Shown: in pieces, positions 41,201-53,440 of the stretch
How positions within the stretch are numbered: the stretch's first letter is position 1
How the letters are laid out: every line of letters starts with the position of its first letter
DNA from: Gracilaria gracilis
Lineage: Eukaryota; Rhodophyta; Florideophyceae; Gracilariales; Gracilariaceae
Assembly: GCA_030374805.1 (NCBI GenBank)
Contig: JARGSG010000207.1
Coordinates: 558,001 to 622,000, forward strand
Direction of reading: 5' to 3'
Length of the DNA: 64,000 bases
Made by a program: the position numbers and the translations under genes
The notes under the pieces: generated by a model
The model's input: the letters and a program-made list of their open reading frames with translations, nothing else
Told to the model about the DNA's origin: nothing
The model's database searches: none

Positions 41201-44200
41201 TCAGTCCGACTTTCTGCCTTTCCTGCGCTTCCGCGGCGTACGAGAATTAGTCCCTTTATGTGAAACACGACCGTTACCGCTTCCACCTGCTCGCTTAGGC
41301 GGTGTGGTGGGTTCCTTTTCGGCGTTGAGGTTCTCATTCGTTAAAGAGGCTAAAGGATTTTGCATCAAAAACAGTTCTCGAGCGTATTGCCTTCGCAATG
41401 ATTCATCCAGACTACTTCGCGCAATTATGCGCGCTGCTTCCCGAACACCACTCATGTACGCGCCATGAGCGGTGGCAGGATGATCGCGATGAGTTGCTTC
41501 CCCTGCAAAATACAGTTTCCCTACAGGTTTTGAGATTTCTGCGTAGTCCTGCGGGGTTGTTCCCACTTTGGCGTAAGAGTAGGAGCCCCTAGAAAATCTA
41601 TCGGCTTTCCACCTTGTTACAATATGCGATACAAGTCTAGAAGGCGGATTGGTTGGAAACATTCTCGAAAGGGCCTTCAGAGCCATGTCTACCACATCTG
41701 AGTCAGAGCATCCCTCAACGAATTCGGCGAACTTTCCTGCAACTACAGCAACAAGAACCGGCGCCCCAACACATCGCCACAACGAAAGGAAGAATGAAAA
41801 GACGCCTTGCTCTTCTGAAACCCGACCAAGTTGGTCAGGTCCTTCCTTGTGGTCACTTTCGCAAATATTGGTACTGCCAATCCGCCCAGCTCCTTTGCCC
41901 GCTTTGGGTATACCGTTCTCACTTATCGGTCTTGTATTCTTGACATCAGTCCAGAACGGGGTTTCAAACTGTAATACAACTTTGTTGATCAAACCAAAAC
42001 CAATGTTATTGATAGAGGAGCGTTTCTTTTGAGGTAGCGGTGGAAAGAATGCAATGTCATCTGACTGCAAGACACCTAAAGGCGTCGCGACTACACATGA
42101 TTCCGCGACGTGCTCGTATCCGTCCTCAGTAATAACACGCACTCCAGTACTTTGCCTCGTTGGTACGACTTGTTTCGAAGGTACTTTCTGGCCATCGTCG
42201 CTTCCGGCTTTCTGCTCCTTTGCCTGTTCTTGAACAGTGATCTCATCCTTCTTTATGGGAACATCTCGTTGAATCGAGACAACCCGAGAACCACAGCGAA
42301 TATCCAAATGGTGTGCAAGGCTATATACGATCGACGCAAAACCGTCGCGAACTAGTTTGTGGGAACCAGAAAAGCCAGCCCGATCATCCATGTCATAGTG
42401 TTTTGCACTCAATTGATTGAGTTCAGATGCACAGGCCATTTCCAGATTAGAAGCATGCCATCCAAGTATTACATTCAACTCCTTACTACACCCACCCTTC
42501 ACGTTGATCTTTAACCTGTTAAGCAATTTCCCCAAAGATATATCAATGCCTCTTTGTTTCAGAATGTCCATCTTGGCAACAATCCCTGCACGCCGCAGTA
42601 AAGCCTTCCAGACATTTTCAGCTAAATCGTCCATTTCTTGACTCACTTGTTTCCCGTCTGCGTAGATCAAGGTTTCCACATCCTTCGGGGCAAAAGTGGG
42701 TAGCTCAGCAGCTCGTGCTACTTCGGATAATGGGTTTCCATATGCTCCATGAATATAGGCCGCACCGAGATCGACAGGAAATCCGCTTGACCAGTCTGTC
42801 GCAATTCTTCCCCCGATTCTTCCACGTCCTTCCAAAACGGTGACTTTGAATCCACGATCAGAAAGCACTCTTGCAGCAGCTATCCCTGCAATACCAGCAC
42901 CAACAACTATTACACTTCTTTGTACTATGCTGCTCGCCAACGCAGCTTCAGGACGCCCGTTTGCGCTCAGGAAAAGATCCCGCTTAACTTCGCGGGCTAC
43001 CGGAGACCCAATCGGACTACTGACATCTACACTAATGTCTCTACCGGGCTTCTTCGAGGATGCATCGAAGTGAACGTTTTTCTTCATCGCCCCGTTAGAT
43101 ATCTTTTTGCTCTCCTTCTCGCTCTTACTATGAGATTCATCAGCTGTTATCTTCGTGTTCTCTGGATCTAATACCCACCCAGTATACTTCTTTCCGCCGA
43201 TTACGGCCATCACTTTGTGACTGAACAAGGTCGAAAGTTCCGAATAGCCAGAAAAGGAAGCACCCTTCAAAGCATTCTCTGAGATAACCTCCTGGACGCT
43301 TGACTTCGTTTGACGAATTGATGGAGACGAAGAAGCGGTTCGCTCTCGTTTCTTCGCTCTACGAGAAGGCGTTGTTCGTAGTTCGTTGGACTTGTGCTTC
43401 TTTGCAGGAGGTTCTTCTCCGGTCTTGACCCTCGAAAGAAAAGAGCTGTCATTAGCAGATGGGCTAACGAGTCTCCTCTTCTCATTGGAAGCAGTTAATC
43501 GCGATTCATCATGAGCTTCAACGTCAAAAGAATTAGAGGAAAGCCCGACGTTTTGGACAAGAACTGTTTTCTTTTTCGCTATGGGGCTTTCGCTCGGAGC
43601 AAGGTTTCTCGTTCGTTCCTTCTTCGCGCTCGTGCTTCCCAAATCTTGTTCCACCAGTTGCAGGCTGGGCTTGTCTGCGTGCAATAGTTTTAGACCTCCA
43701 CCTTTCGGTGATTTGGATTTCACTTTTCTACTGATTGGTGCAATAGGTGAGAGCTGCTTTCGACCTCTTACTTCGTCTGAGCTCATGCCCACATGATTAG
43801 TCTCCACAACTGGTGAGATATCCATTGGGTCGTCATTCTGAACCTGTGCTTCACTGGCCTCTTCCGAATCCTTTCGGCTTCGCACGGGGGAATCGATTGA
43901 CCTTTTTGGGTCGGCGCTGACCGTTTTCTCTTCGCTGTTACCGTGATTCCCAAGTGAGGGAAGAGCTGACTCCTTCGTGAGATTCTTTTCGGGAGCGACC
44001 TCTTCAAACTGATTCTTTGGAACAGCATTAACATTATCTGGGATCACGTTTGATTTGACGTCAGTACCATTTTCAGCTTTGCTCCCCGCTTCCCCATTTT
44101 CAGAATGGGGCACATCCTGAGTGGTGAAGACGGAGTTGGGATTCTCATCGGCTGGCGTTTTAGAGGGGTCCTGTTTGTTCTTGGTTTTGAGGCGATTTCC

Positions 44201-45190
44201 TGTTTCATCCCCAACTTCTTGGACTGAATGTTTTCCTTCTATAGATTGTAAATCACTTCTTTGCCTCGCAGGATCACTTTCGTCTCCCACAACTCGAATG
44301 AATGAAGAAGACCTGTCTTCTTTGTTGATCGCTGTGTTCCTGTCCTGGTCATCTCGCTGAGGGCTTGTATACGACTGTGGAGTTTCCAAAAGTTCTGATC
44401 TTTTGGGCTTTGGTAGCATACGTCCTGCTACATCACCTAATTGTAAATGGCTTAGAGTAGCTTTCCCTACGAAAACAGGTTCTTCATTTTCTGGCTCGAA
44501 TGGACTCTGTTCGCAAGAGTCCTTGAATGCCTCCCTATTTTCGAGTGTGCTTCTCGGCTCGGAAGGTAACTTGGGCGACTCAATTTTTGAATGGCTACTC
44601 TCCGCGAGGAAATCACCTGCAGCTGTGGTGACGTGTGGAATCTCACCTTTTGGACTAGACTTTGAGGGATGCTCGTCGCTTTGCTTAGAGTACTTTTCGA
44701 GGATTTCATTTCCTGCTTTCTTCTTGGGTGATTTAGGAGAGTCATTTACGTCTTTCACTAGTAGTTCCGATGCTTCTCCCTCCGCAGCGCATTGTGGTTT
44801 CTCTAACGGAGTACTTTCGATTTCAGCGTTGGATGCGATTTGTGACTTCGGGCATACGGTGTCATCCTTTTTGGAGGAATTGGTTTCATCCGAGTCAGAT
44901 ATAAGATCTACGACTTCAATTGCAGGTTGTGCTGCTCCACACTTCTTGTTCGAGTCCTCGTTGTGTGGTTGAAGTTCGTTCTCGGATTTCTCCTTCAACT
45001 TCAGTGCATCCTCGTCCGCAGGTGGTGACAATGGTTTCGAAGGCGCAGGTGGAATAGAGCTGTCCGAGGCGAAAACATTTTCGATCAATTTGTTTACGAT
45101 ACTTCGAACAGGAGAGCCAGCAGCAGCAGAGGGCAGTCTTGGGTGAAAATGGGATACTGATAAGTCATCTTCTTTAGTTGAGTTTCCCAT
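41201..45190 (-). CDS. LSD1/polyamine-oxidase-like flavin amine oxidase with long disordered N-terminus
   Basis: 1329 residues from ATG 45190. Residues 1-750 are disordered and charged, with many Ser-Pro, Lys and acidic stretches and several basic nuclear-localisation-like clusters. Near 755 the FAD-binding fold begins: [17 protein letters not shown], then [11 protein letters not shown] and [12 protein letters not shown]. The substrate region includes [20 protein letters not shown]. The C-terminal FAD motif is [20 protein letters not shown] near 1220. The tail is very basic ([11 protein letters not shown]). LSD1 proteins demethylate histone H3 lysines and polyamine oxidases use the same fold. 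I see neither a clear SWIRM domain nor the coiled-coil tower that binds CoREST. Nuclear location is suggested by the tail; the substrate is open. Confidence 0.82.
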   Translation of the reverse strand: MGNSTKEDDLSVSHFHPRLPSAAAGSPVRSIVNKLIENVFASDSSIPPAPSKPLSPPADEDALKLKEKSENELQPHNEDSNKKCGAAQPAIEVVDLISDSDETNSSKKDDTVCPKSQIASNAEIESTPLEKPQCAAEGEASELLVKDVNDSPKSPKKKAGNEILEKYSKQSDEHPSKSSPKGEIPHVTTAAGDFLAESSHSKIESPKLPSEPRSTLENREAFKDSCEQSPFEPENEEPVFVGKATLSHLQLGDVAGRMLPKPKRSELLETPQSYTSPQRDDQDRNTAINKEDRSSSFIRVVGDESDPARQRSDLQSIEGKHSVQEVGDETGNRLKTKNKQDPSKTPADENPNSVFTTQDVPHSENGEAGSKAENGTDVKSNVIPDNVNAVPKNQFEEVAPEKNLTKESALPSLGNHGNSEEKTVSADPKRSIDSPVRSRKDSEEASEAQVQNDDPMDISPVVETNHVGMSSDEVRGRKQLSPIAPISRKVKSKSPKGGGLKLLHADKPSLQLVEQDLGSTSAKKERTRNLAPSESPIAKKKTVLVQNVGLSSNSFDVEAHDESRLTASNEKRRLVSPSANDSSFLSRVKTGEEPPAKKHKSNELRTTPSRRAKKRERTASSSPSIRQTKSSVQEVISENALKGASFSGYSELSTLFSHKVMAVIGGKKYTGWVLDPENTKITADESHSKSEKESKKISNGAMKKNVHFDASSKKPGRDISVDVSSPIGSPVAREVKRDLFLSANGRPEAALASSIVQRSVIVVGAGIAGIAAARVLSDRGFKVTVLEGRGRIGGRIATDWSSGFPVDLGAAYIHGAYGNPLSEVARAAELPTFAPKDVETLIYADGKQVSQEMDDLAENVWKALLRRAGIVAKMDILKQRGIDISLGKLLNRLKINVKGGCSKELNVILGWHASNLEMACASELNQLSAKHYDMDDRAGFSGSHKLVRDGFASIVYSLAHHLDIRCGSRVVSIQRDVPIKKDEITVQEQAKEQKAGSDDGQKVPSKQVVPTRQSTGVRVITEDGYEHVAESCVVATPLGVLQSDDIAFFPPLPQKKRSSINNIGFGLINKVVLQFETPFWTDVKNTRPISENGIPKAGKGAGRIGSTNICESDHKEGPDQLGRVSEEQGVFSFFLSLWRCVGAPVLVAVVAGKFAEFVEGCSDSDVVDMALKALSRMFPTNPPSRLVSHIVTRWKADRFSRGSYSYAKVGTTPQDYAEISKPVGKLYFAGEATHRDHPATAHGAYMSGVREAARIIARSSLDESLRRQYARELFLMQNPLASLTNENLNAEKEPTTPPKRAGGSGNGRVSHKGTNSRTPRKRRKGRKSD

Positions 45191-45302
45191 AGAGTTCTGG
45201 TTCTAATGTGAAGGCTGGGCTCGAGACCGCTCAGCAAGGCAAAACAAAGCAAACAGCACTGTGTCTGTGACAGATGGGAACCAGCCTAGAGTTGCAGATA
45301 AG

Positions 45303-45494
45303 ATGGATTTCTCCTCCAAAGCTCTTCGAAACTTCTTCAAAAGGACCTCAAGCCGTCAAATTAACCACCGTGTTGTGAATGATTTGCCGGCATGTGATGG
45401 GCAGGGTACAGGCTTTAAACGCATTCGGCGGGAAGATGTTGTGGAGACAGGTCGCGTTCGGGAAAATGACGAGGAGGAAATTATTGAAAACTGA
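45303..45494 (+). CDS. Small hypothetical protein, divergent from the amine oxidase gene
   Basis: 63 residues from ATG 45303: MDFSSKALRNFFKRTSSRQ, then a basic patch FKRIRRED and an acidic end ENDEEEIIEN. The composition is protein-like. It lies 113 bp from the start codon of the LSD1-like gene and could be an upstream exon or a small gene. No family recognised. Confidence 0.35.
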   Translation: MDFSSKALRNFFKRTSSRQINHRVVNDLPACDGQGTGFKRIRREDVVETGRVRENDEEEIIEN

Positions 45495-45820
45495 CGAAAT
45501 GTCTGTAAAATTGGCAATTATGAACAAATAGTGATGCCAGTCTGCTTTGGCCCGCCATCCGCAATCATAAAACCTATTGGTTGCAATAGCTAAACCTACA
45601 GAAACAGGGAAAGAACGGAATAATGTGAATCTACGTTAACAGTCGTCGCAGCGACGAAGGGCGAGAGCGACGACTCTGTACAAGTTTCAATGCCTTGATA
45701 GTCATAGAAGCCAGGTGAAACGAAGTTTTCCCTCTTCAGACTTTAACAGACAAGCGTCCTCTGCGTTTCTTACCAGTTTTCTTCGTTCATGATCTTTAAG
45801 AATTGTTCCTCACTCCCATC

Positions 45821-47401
45821 ATGATTCAACAACTCTCGTTACTGGGAAGAAGCCGTGCAGGTAGCGGAAAGAACTATGTCTCGGTGTTTAGAAATATAAT
45901 AATGCCCTTTTCTACAAAGCCCCTTGAGCCATATGGACACAGTGCATTCGAAGACCACAATCCGCTGGCTCAGGAGGCAGAGAAGCTTTTGACTGAAAAC
46001 CTCTATTCTCACTCCGACAATGCTCAAAGAGCTCTTAAACTTTTGGAGATTGCTGTGAAGCAGGGCAGTCCGCGTGCCAAGACTCTTCTGGGGTCCATGT
46101 TTCGAGAAGGGTTTTCTGTAGAAGAAAATCGCGACGAAGCGCTACGCCTCTTCAGTGAAGCTGCGGAGCAAGGAGACCCTACAGCCCAATGCAGCCTGGG
46201 AGCCTTGAAGCTGCAGGCCATAAAGGAAAGAAGCATTCACGGAATGCAAGATGCCGTGACGCAAACTGATTTCGCTGTTGATTTAAATGATCAAGGAGAG
46301 GCTCGTGGTGTGCTGCATATGGAAACTAAGGATGGGCCATTATCCGATGCTCCAAAGCCTGCCGAACTAGTTCGAGAGGTAAGGAAAGCGAGACGGAAAG
46401 CAGGATTCACTGATCAACAGGCTCTTGAATTTGAAGAATTCAAGAAGCAAAAGCAAAAGGAAGCTTTGGCAAAGGAACGCCATGATGCCATTTCCTGGCT
46501 GGAGCGTGCAGCTCAACAAGGCAATGACGAAGCACAGGTAGTTCTTGGAAACGAAATCTTGCGAGAAGATCCTAGCCGTGCAGTGGAATTATATGAAGCT
46601 GCTATCAAAAATAGACATAACGTTGACGCATACTACAATCTCGGCCAAATTTACACTAAGGGGCTAGGGAGAATAGAACCCGACGAAAAAGCAGCGTTCA
46701 AGAACTTCGCGATGGCTGCGCAGCTCGGCGATCCTAGTGCTCAATTTTACCTTGGCCACCTTTACAAAGTCGGTACCAAGGAAATTAAGGTCGATCTTGC
46801 GTCCTCGCGTCAGTACATCGAGATGGCTGCCGCTCAGGATCATCCTGGAGCGCTCTACTATCTTTCACTTATGCACAGGGACGGTGAAGGAGGACTGGAG
46901 ATCAGCCAGGGTACTTTTCTGCGATACGTACACAAGGCTGCGAGTCAGGATCACGGCCCTGCTCACGCATGTCTTGCAGAGTTGTACTATACGGGTTCGG
47001 ACGGTCTAGATGTTGATTATCCAACGGCGCTTCAGCACTTTCTTGCCGCCGGCAGTCTTGGAGAAGCAGAAGCGTATTGCTCCGCGGCAGCGATGTATTT
47101 CCATGGTTTTGGAACTGAAGAAGATCACCATGAGGCATTTCTCTTGTACCAAAAGGCAGCCGAATTGGGAAGCGTTCAGGCACTACGAAACATTGGCTCG
47201 ATGTACTACCATGGCCATGGGGTTCCTCCCAACCGGAAAGTTTCCGAGCATTTCTTTAGAGTGGCAGACGAGAGAGAAGCCGAAACTCAGAAGTCGGATA
47301 ACCTTCATTTGCACACGCCAGTGGAAACGACTAAAGCGCCAAAACACCCCATGGCGGATGTGCCAAGACCGAAAAAGGAATCCGAAGATTCCCATCAGTG
47401 A
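45821..47401 (+). CDS. Sel1-repeat (TPR-like) protein, probably mitochondrial
   Basis: 526 residues from ATG 45821. The N-terminus (MIQQLSLLGRSRAGSGK) is basic and amphipathic, like a mitochondrial presequence. From about residue 70 there are at least eight Sel1-like repeats, such as AKTLLGSMFREGFSVEENRD, DAYYNLGQIYTKGLG, and HPGALYYLSLMHRDGEGG. The last is NIGSMYYHGHGVPPN. They are interrupted at 150-215 by a charged segment rich in Lys and Glu. Sel1 repeats form a superhelix used as a protein-interaction scaffold. The partner cannot be inferred. Confidence 0.82.
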   Translation: MIQQLSLLGRSRAGSGKNYVSVFRNIIMPFSTKPLEPYGHSAFEDHNPLAQEAEKLLTENLYSHSDNAQRALKLLEIAVKQGSPRAKTLLGSMFREGFSVEENRDEALRLFSEAAEQGDPTAQCSLGALKLQAIKERSIHGMQDAVTQTDFAVDLNDQGEARGVLHMETKDGPLSDAPKPAELVREVRKARRKAGFTDQQALEFEEFKKQKQKEALAKERHDAISWLERAAQQGNDEAQVVLGNEILREDPSRAVELYEAAIKNRHNVDAYYNLGQIYTKGLGRIEPDEKAAFKNFAMAAQLGDPSAQFYLGHLYKVGTKEIKVDLASSRQYIEMAAAQDHPGALYYLSLMHRDGEGGLEISQGTFLRYVHKAASQDHGPAHACLAELYYTGSDGLDVDYPTALQHFLAAGSLGEAEAYCSAAAMYFHGFGTEEDHHEAFLLYQKAAELGSVQALRNIGSMYYHGHGVPPNRKVSEHFFRVADEREAETQKSDNLHLHTPVETTKAPKHPMADVPRPKKESEDSHQ

Positions 47402-47710
47402 CAGTGACATTAGCGATTCTAGAATAACCTTACTGGAGCTCATTCAGGCGCGTAATGATCCATGTTTTCACTTGTCACCTACGACTAATGAGAGTAACTT
47501 GCAAAGTCTTCTCTTCGAAGCTCTACGTTTTTCGTGAGGTATTGCAGTTGTTATATCCCCCTGTCCAAGATTCCACCCATCACTGCAGCTGGAAGTGCTT
47601 GTGGAATGCAAGTGACCTGACTCTTAGCGCCACATATGCCGAAGGCCTCCACCTAACCACCACTGTAACAACTGGCAGAGTCCAAGACTCTTTCACATGC
47701 CAAAGCCGTT

Positions 47711-48403
47711 CTAATTCACAAACTTGACTCCCTGAAGGTTTCGAAGTAGATACAAGTCATGCATCAGTTGGTAATCTGCTTATCAAAAAAGTGCTGAGGA
47801 AAATTAACTTACCAAACCATCATCACCGTCTCCTCTAATTACAACACATTTTCCAATAGCTTCCAAAGCTTGTAATGATCTCATGGTTGTGTCCAGCTCT
47901 AAGTCATGAAACTCTTTGAAATAAGATTAAGTAACAAACTCAGGAGTCAGCTTCATGTGCTTCAATAGTCGTTGGAGTGATCAGTACTTACCATAACCAA
48001 TCGTAGCACTTCCCTTTCTAATTTCGTGTACAGTCAGAAGTTGTCCATTTCTTCCAGTGTTCTCAATCCATTGATATATGAGCTCACCCCAATCACTTGG
48101 CCGTCTCCAGAAAACTAAGCATCGCTTTTTATCTGGGTCCCATACTGCATCACCTTTTCCCACGAGCTGCCCAAGGAAATACTGGATGTCTTCATCTGAA
48201 AGCCTGCGGTCTATTGCTGAGTTGCAGAACAAACTTGATTCTCTTGCCTTGCTAATATCCAACCAAAAGATCCGTTTAACACGACAATAGTCCCGAATTA
48301 GATTGCACCACAGTTCTGTTTGCTTCGCTCTCGTTTCTTCAATCGGTTGACGGGTGAACGATGGTGGAAAAGAATGAAATGGAGGGAAGTTGTATTCACT
48401 CAT
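47711..48403 (-). CDS. VPS25: ESCRT-II subunit VPS25, three exons
   Basis: Exons: 48403-47992 from ATG 48403, 47913-47813 and 47731-47711; introns 78 and 81 nt with GTAAGT donors. The product is 177 residues, the usual length. The N-terminal winged helix begins YNFPPFHSFPPSFTRQPIEE, with the PPF-type motif that binds VPS36/VPS22. The middle part reads DAVWDPDKKRCLVFWRRPSD, then WGELIYQWIENTG, strongly conserved in the family. The second winged helix continues across the splice as EFHDLELDTTMRSLQAL and the protein ends GVKFVN. VPS25 gives the two arms of the Y-shaped ESCRT-II complex that recruits VPS20 at endosomes. All splice phases match. Confidence 0.93.
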
Positions 48404-49337
48404 TGAGAACCAGGTAAACAAGGATATGCTTCTTTCCAAGTATTTTTCTAATTGTAAACTCAAAATAACTGCGATGTTGAAACTGAGTGCTACACGAAAG
48501 CTTCCGAGCTTGAAAGAACAGCGTCAGTTACGGACCAAGAGAAAGATTTGAATTGTTCAAGATCAAGACAGGAACGAATATCTAGATTCAGAGCGAAGAA
48601 TGTGAAGCTGATACCATTGCTTCATATGCAATGCCTTTCTTTTGCGTTGCGTGAACTTCCAGACCTCTTCCAACGCCGTCAGCACTACGCTTGGTGAAGC
48701 CATTTCAAATCACAAGACACAGCTCGAGTGATCGACCTTGGTAGATATCTATCTACAGAGGCATTCATTTTCGCATTTTTTTAGCTTCCATTCCATACAG
48801 ATGTAGTCTGCAGTGCAGACTCTGCACCGTGCATTTTGATCTCTTCTACGGTATTTTGGTAGTAAAGCTTGACTCTTTCGGTATGCTGACCTTGTTACCA
48901 GGTTGTTGCCCGTCTTGACCCTCTCCCTTGTCTGTGAAGAACTTCATCCGTAACACGCACTAGAGGCGGTTAACAAAACACTGGGAAAATTTGGGCTTTG
49001 AACTCCGTCTCCTTAAGGTGGAGCACGTTCAAACAGAATCCATCGTGACAGGCTTTGTGAAACGCGAGGGGATTCAACGAGGAACTGGATAAATCCCTTC
49101 TGGCGAAGGTCTCCCACAACAAGTAGCTGGATAGTTCCGTGAAACGAACGAATTGGCTAATTTATACCACGCATTGACGTTTTCATTTGCGTGTACGTAG
49201 AAGTCAGACTAACCTTTACGTCGAATGGATGAATCTTGAGATAAGATAAGCAAATGAAATGACACATACGGCAAGCTGATGCGTGACAACCATTAATATT
49301 AGCTACCCCGTCAGCTCACCTCATCTTGGTGAATACG
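48404..49337. other. Divergent intergenic region between VPS25 and the MIP gene
   Basis: No coding frame or RNA gene recognised. It is presumed to hold both promoters. Confidence 0.4.
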
Positions 49338-51503
49338 ATGTTGGTACATAGAGTTGTCCGACAGACCCAGCTGCGCTGTAAACACGCTGCGTCCTTCTTT
49401 TCGAGATCAAGAAGGGCACTTGAAGAAGACAAACCTGGTTACTTTGGACTGAAAGGGCTACATCGCCCTTCTGATTGGCAGTACTTGGGAAAACAATGTA
49501 TTGACGACTGTTTGCAACTGGCCGAGAGCATTCGGTCACAACGAAAGAACCCTACAGTTTCTGTCCTGCAAACATTTGACGATCTGTCTGACAGATTGTG
49601 CGCAGTTCTTGATATCGCCGAACTATGTCGAAACGTACACCCCGAACCAGAATTTGTAGAAGCGGCTAATGCAGCGTTCTTAAATGTGTCTTCTGTTATA
49701 CAACATCTTAACGCCGACAAGTCCCTGTATGAGCCGCTTAATACGCTATATGAAAACCATGTTGCCCAGATTCGCCACGGATCCCGAACAGGACCCGTCT
49801 TAACTGGAGAAGACCTAATCATGGTGAGGTCTTTAAAGCATGATTTTGAACGCGGTGGGATCAACCTGGCACACTCAGAAAAGATGAGGTTGATCCAATT
49901 GCAAGATGAAGTGACGACTGCAAGCGCAAAGTTCATGTCAACACCCCTTGAACCCCCAACAACAATACAACTTCCATACAACAAGCTTCATTCAGTCCCA
50001 AATCATTTTCTGAGATCTCTTAAAAGAGCATCGGGGAATCCTGACCACGTGCTTATTCCTCTCAACGGTTCAAGTATGCAGTTTTTGCTGAAGTGGGTTC
50101 CAGATTCAAAGATCCGGGAAAAAGTGTACCGTCTAAGCCACAACGGCCAACGAGAGACAAAGGACCAATACCTTGCCACCATCCTTGGAAATCGTTTAGA
50201 AATAGCAAACATACTCGGGCATGACAGCTACGCGGAACTCCTATTCGCTGACCGACTCGCTTCTTCTCCCTCTGAAGTCTTAGAGTTTTTGGAAGCGTTG
50301 TCTGCTCTTATTCGTCGGCCAGCCTTGGATGACAAAACTGCGATAGAAATGGAGAAGCTGCGGCGTGAGCCTCATCTCGCGACCAATGGATCGATTAAGA
50401 TTCACGGATGGGATCGAAGTTTCTATATCGGTAGACTGAAGGCAGAGAACTTCGATATATCGTCAACACAAGTTGCGCAGTACTTTCCCCTTTCAGCCTG
50501 TATGTATGGCGTCGGGTATCTGCTTCAGGCAACTTTTGGAGTGCATATGGTTCGATGCCACGCAAATGAGGGTGAAGTTTGGCATGAAGACGTGCAAAAA
50601 CTGCAACTTAAAGACTCACACGGGGAGATACTCGGTCAGATATTCTTAGACCTATACCCGCGAGAAGGAAAGTACGGCCATGCGGCTCACTTTTCAATGA
50701 CGTGCGGACGTCAGCTTCCGAACAGTGCGGACTATCAGATTCCAACAGTGGCTCTTGTTTGCAACTTTGGAAGAGATGACCACAGCGGAGAAAGGCTGCT
50801 CACGATTTCGGAATACGAAACATTCTTTCATGAGTTTGGTCATTCCCTCCATTCTATCTTTTCGAGGACAAAGTATCAGCATTTGTCAGGAACTCGGGTA
50901 ACGACAGACTTTGTTGAGATTCCATCCCATCTGTTTGAGCACTTTGCTTGGCATCCTCTTCTTATTTCGAAGTTTGCCCATCACTATCAAACTGGGGATC
51001 CGATGCCTACTAAGCTTGTTCGATCACTCTGTGCTTCGAGAAATGGATTCATCTCTACTGATACACAAATGCAGCTTCTCTTCTCTGCTATGGATCTTGA
51101 ATTCCATGGACCGGAGCCACCAGTGTGGAGTACGACTGAGGCATTTGAAGAGCTACAAAGCAGACTGACTGTCTATGAACCGGATGAGGGTGTATCTGTG
51201 CCAACATCGTTTCACCATTTCGTTGGGTATGGAGCCGGATACTATACGTATGTCTTTGCACGTGTCCTTTCTGCTCAAATATGGAGCCAGCTATTCGGGA
51301 ACAACCCATTTTCTCGAGAAGGGGGTGCGAACCTCAGACATGGGCTCCTTGCGTACGGAGGGGCTCAAGACCCCGGGGCTCTGTTGCGAAATGTAATAAA
51401 CGGGGAGGTGAACTGCGAGGCATTCCTCACCAACCTTGGAATCAGCGAGAGAGAAGCTCACGCCAAACTCCGAATTCCGATACGCAGCGCCACCTCCTCA
51501 TGA
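49338..51503 (+). CDS. MIP: Mitochondrial intermediate peptidase (M3 family)
   Basis: 721 residues from ATG 49338 (MLVHRVVRQTQLRCKHAASF), a basic mitochondrial presequence. The frame opens slightly upstream without ATG. M3 zinc metallopeptidase features: FFHEFGHSLHSIFS with the HExxH site near residue 498; a downstream glutamate ligand in TTDFVEIPSHLFEHFAWHP; and the substrate-loop segment GYGAGYYTYVFARVLSAQIW. The enzyme removes an octapeptide from imported proteins after the main processing step. Thimet oligopeptidase is the close alternative, but FVEIPSHLFEHF and the N-terminal extension match MIP better. Single exon. Confidence 0.9.
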   Translation: MLVHRVVRQTQLRCKHAASFFSRSRRALEEDKPGYFGLKGLHRPSDWQYLGKQCIDDCLQLAESIRSQRKNPTVSVLQTFDDLSDRLCAVLDIAELCRNVHPEPEFVEAANAAFLNVSSVIQHLNADKSLYEPLNTLYENHVAQIRHGSRTGPVLTGEDLIMVRSLKHDFERGGINLAHSEKMRLIQLQDEVTTASAKFMSTPLEPPTTIQLPYNKLHSVPNHFLRSLKRASGNPDHVLIPLNGSSMQFLLKWVPDSKIREKVYRLSHNGQRETKDQYLATILGNRLEIANILGHDSYAELLFADRLASSPSEVLEFLEALSALIRRPALDDKTAIEMEKLRREPHLATNGSIKIHGWDRSFYIGRLKAENFDISSTQVAQYFPLSACMYGVGYLLQATFGVHMVRCHANEGEVWHEDVQKLQLKDSHGEILGQIFLDLYPREGKYGHAAHFSMTCGRQLPNSADYQIPTVALVCNFGRDDHSGERLLTISEYETFFHEFGHSLHSIFSRTKYQHLSGTRVTTDFVEIPSHLFEHFAWHPLLISKFAHHYQTGDPMPTKLVRSLCASRNGFISTDTQMQLLFSAMDLEFHGPEPPVWSTTEAFEELQSRLTVYEPDEGVSVPTSFHHFVGYGAGYYTYVFARVLSAQIWSQLFGNNPFSREGGANLRHGLLAYGGAQDPGALLRNVINGEVNCEAFLTNLGISEREAHAKLRIPIRSATSS

Positions 51504-51979
51504 GGGTGTTTCGCAGTCGAAACTTGGTGCGCATGATGAACTTTAATCATGTCCCACTTGTTCTGAGACTGGCGATGAATGTCACAGTGTGACGTTTTTG
51601 ATCGTGCCGATCGTCGCGAGCATTGCACTTTGCCCGTATTTAAATTGAAAATCTACTGCATCATGCGCAGCGATGCAAGGGCGGCGATCGAAATGGCGCC
51701 GTTTTCAGTGTTTTGGATTTACCACCGCGGGGTGCCAGCTGGTCGTAGCTCCAAGTCGAGTGGAATAGAAGCTTTGGGTGGGCCCTCGACCAGTTCTACG
51801 AGTTTTGGGCTGAGTGTGCGTTGGAACTGATAGCGACGAGGCGAGTACTTTGCTCAGCGCAAACAGTCAAAGTCATTGTCGACTTAGGCACTCCAAGCGT
51901 TTCGTCTTTAGCTCAAACCGGTAAACGCTTTAAGAACCGTGTTTCGTGTTGCGCAATACAAGCGTGCAAGCTTGAAACC

Positions 51980-53440
51980 ATGAGTGACCCTTTTGAAGGC
52001 CCTTCAACACATTCTGCACCGGCGAGCACTATTCGTGAGAGTTCAGTTCAACAGGCTGTTACTTTCCTAAAGGACCCCCGCGTGAGAAGTTCTGATCCTT
52101 CTCGAGCTGTTGCCTTTCTCCGACAGAAAGGAGTATCCGATGAAGAGCTTCGCGAAGCATATCGACGAGAAGGACTACCGTTTCCTCACACTGCAATACA
52201 GCCTCTCCCGCATCCACCCCTGCCACCACAGCTGTATGCAGGTGCTGCTCCACCATTTCCAGGCCCACTACCGCCAGTACGACCGACGGCAACAAGGCCG
52301 TCTTGGGTGTCCGTATTCCTGGGGCTAACTGCAGCAGCTGGAATATACACCGCAGTACGCGAGCTTCTTCGAAGATATGTCGTACCTCTCTACTTTCCGG
52401 ACGCGGCCCGAATTGCGGAAGAGCGTCGCCTACGCGAAGAACATACATTTCTTACTCAAGAACGGCAAATAGGTAAGCTGAGCTTACGCATCTACGACTA
52501 TTACTGAATTTGCGGATCTCATCGTCGATTCTGACATTTGTTTTGTGCTTCTTCACTCTGAAAAGCGGAACTTCGAGAAAGAATTCAAGACCTTCTCGCT
52601 TCGTCGGAGAAGACGAGTGATCAAGTAGAACATTTATCAAAGTCTATATCTTCATCAATCGCATTGCGAGAACGAGAGCTATCTGAGGCTTCGGAGTTGC
52701 GAGATGCAATTCGACAGCTTTCGCATAGCGTTACAGCATCTGGAAACACTGATACATCACGAGTTTTGAGAGCATCCCCAGAACAGGATGTGGATAGTAA
52801 TCTGAATCAGCGTATATTGAATCACGCTCAAAAAAACGGTAGTTTGGCCTACACTCATGGTAACCAAACTGATACCTCAGTAATGCGGAAATCGGTTGAC
52901 ATTCAAACTGACGATGTGAAGACAGCTATGGAACCCAGGCTTCTCGGTCTGAGGTCGACAACAGGGCTTCCTGTTTCGGAGAATCACGTAGACAACTATC
53001 TGTCAATGGGTACGGGGAAATTTGATTCAGAGAGCAGCCATTTCGGTGGGGCTGATGACTTCATGACAATAGAGCCAGCTGAAGTAAACGAAAATTGGAA
53101 GGCAGATGTCTTTCAGTCAAAAGAAATGGAACAAGGGGCTGTTGATGAACAAGTATTTGCCAATGGCATACAGAAGACCTATGAAAACGGTGAAAATGGG
53201 GTGATAACAAGAGAGAAAGAAACAGCAAGGGTTCAGTTTGGTGAAGACGATGAAATTGGAGGAATCAGTGGTGTTGACGAGACAACGGGACTTCGGGTTG
53301 CCATAGCACGGCAGCTTTTTCAATCAGACATAGTGAAGGAAGCATCGAAGGTGGGAGACACAAGCCAGACTTCAAGCGAAATTCGGCCCAGACCAGTTAG
53401 TATGCCGCAATTAGACACTCCACTGAGCGACGCTGAATGA
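51980..53440 (+). CDS. PEX14: Peroxin 14, two exons
   Basis: Exon 1 51980-52472 from ATG 51980, intron 52473-52565 (GTAAGC donor, AAAAG acceptor), exon 2 52566-53440; 455 residues. The Pex14 N-terminal domain is at residues 20-65 (VQQAVTFLKDPRVRSSDPSR, then VAFLRQKGVSDEELREAYRR). It binds the WxxxF motifs of PEX5. A Pro-rich linker follows, then a hydrophobic segment near 115 (WVSVFLGLTAAAGIYTAV) and a coiled coil across the splice (AELRERIQDLLASSEKTSDQ). The C-terminal half is acidic and disordered. PEX14 is the docking protein of the peroxisomal matrix import machinery. The gene follows MIP in the same direction. Confidence 0.9.
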
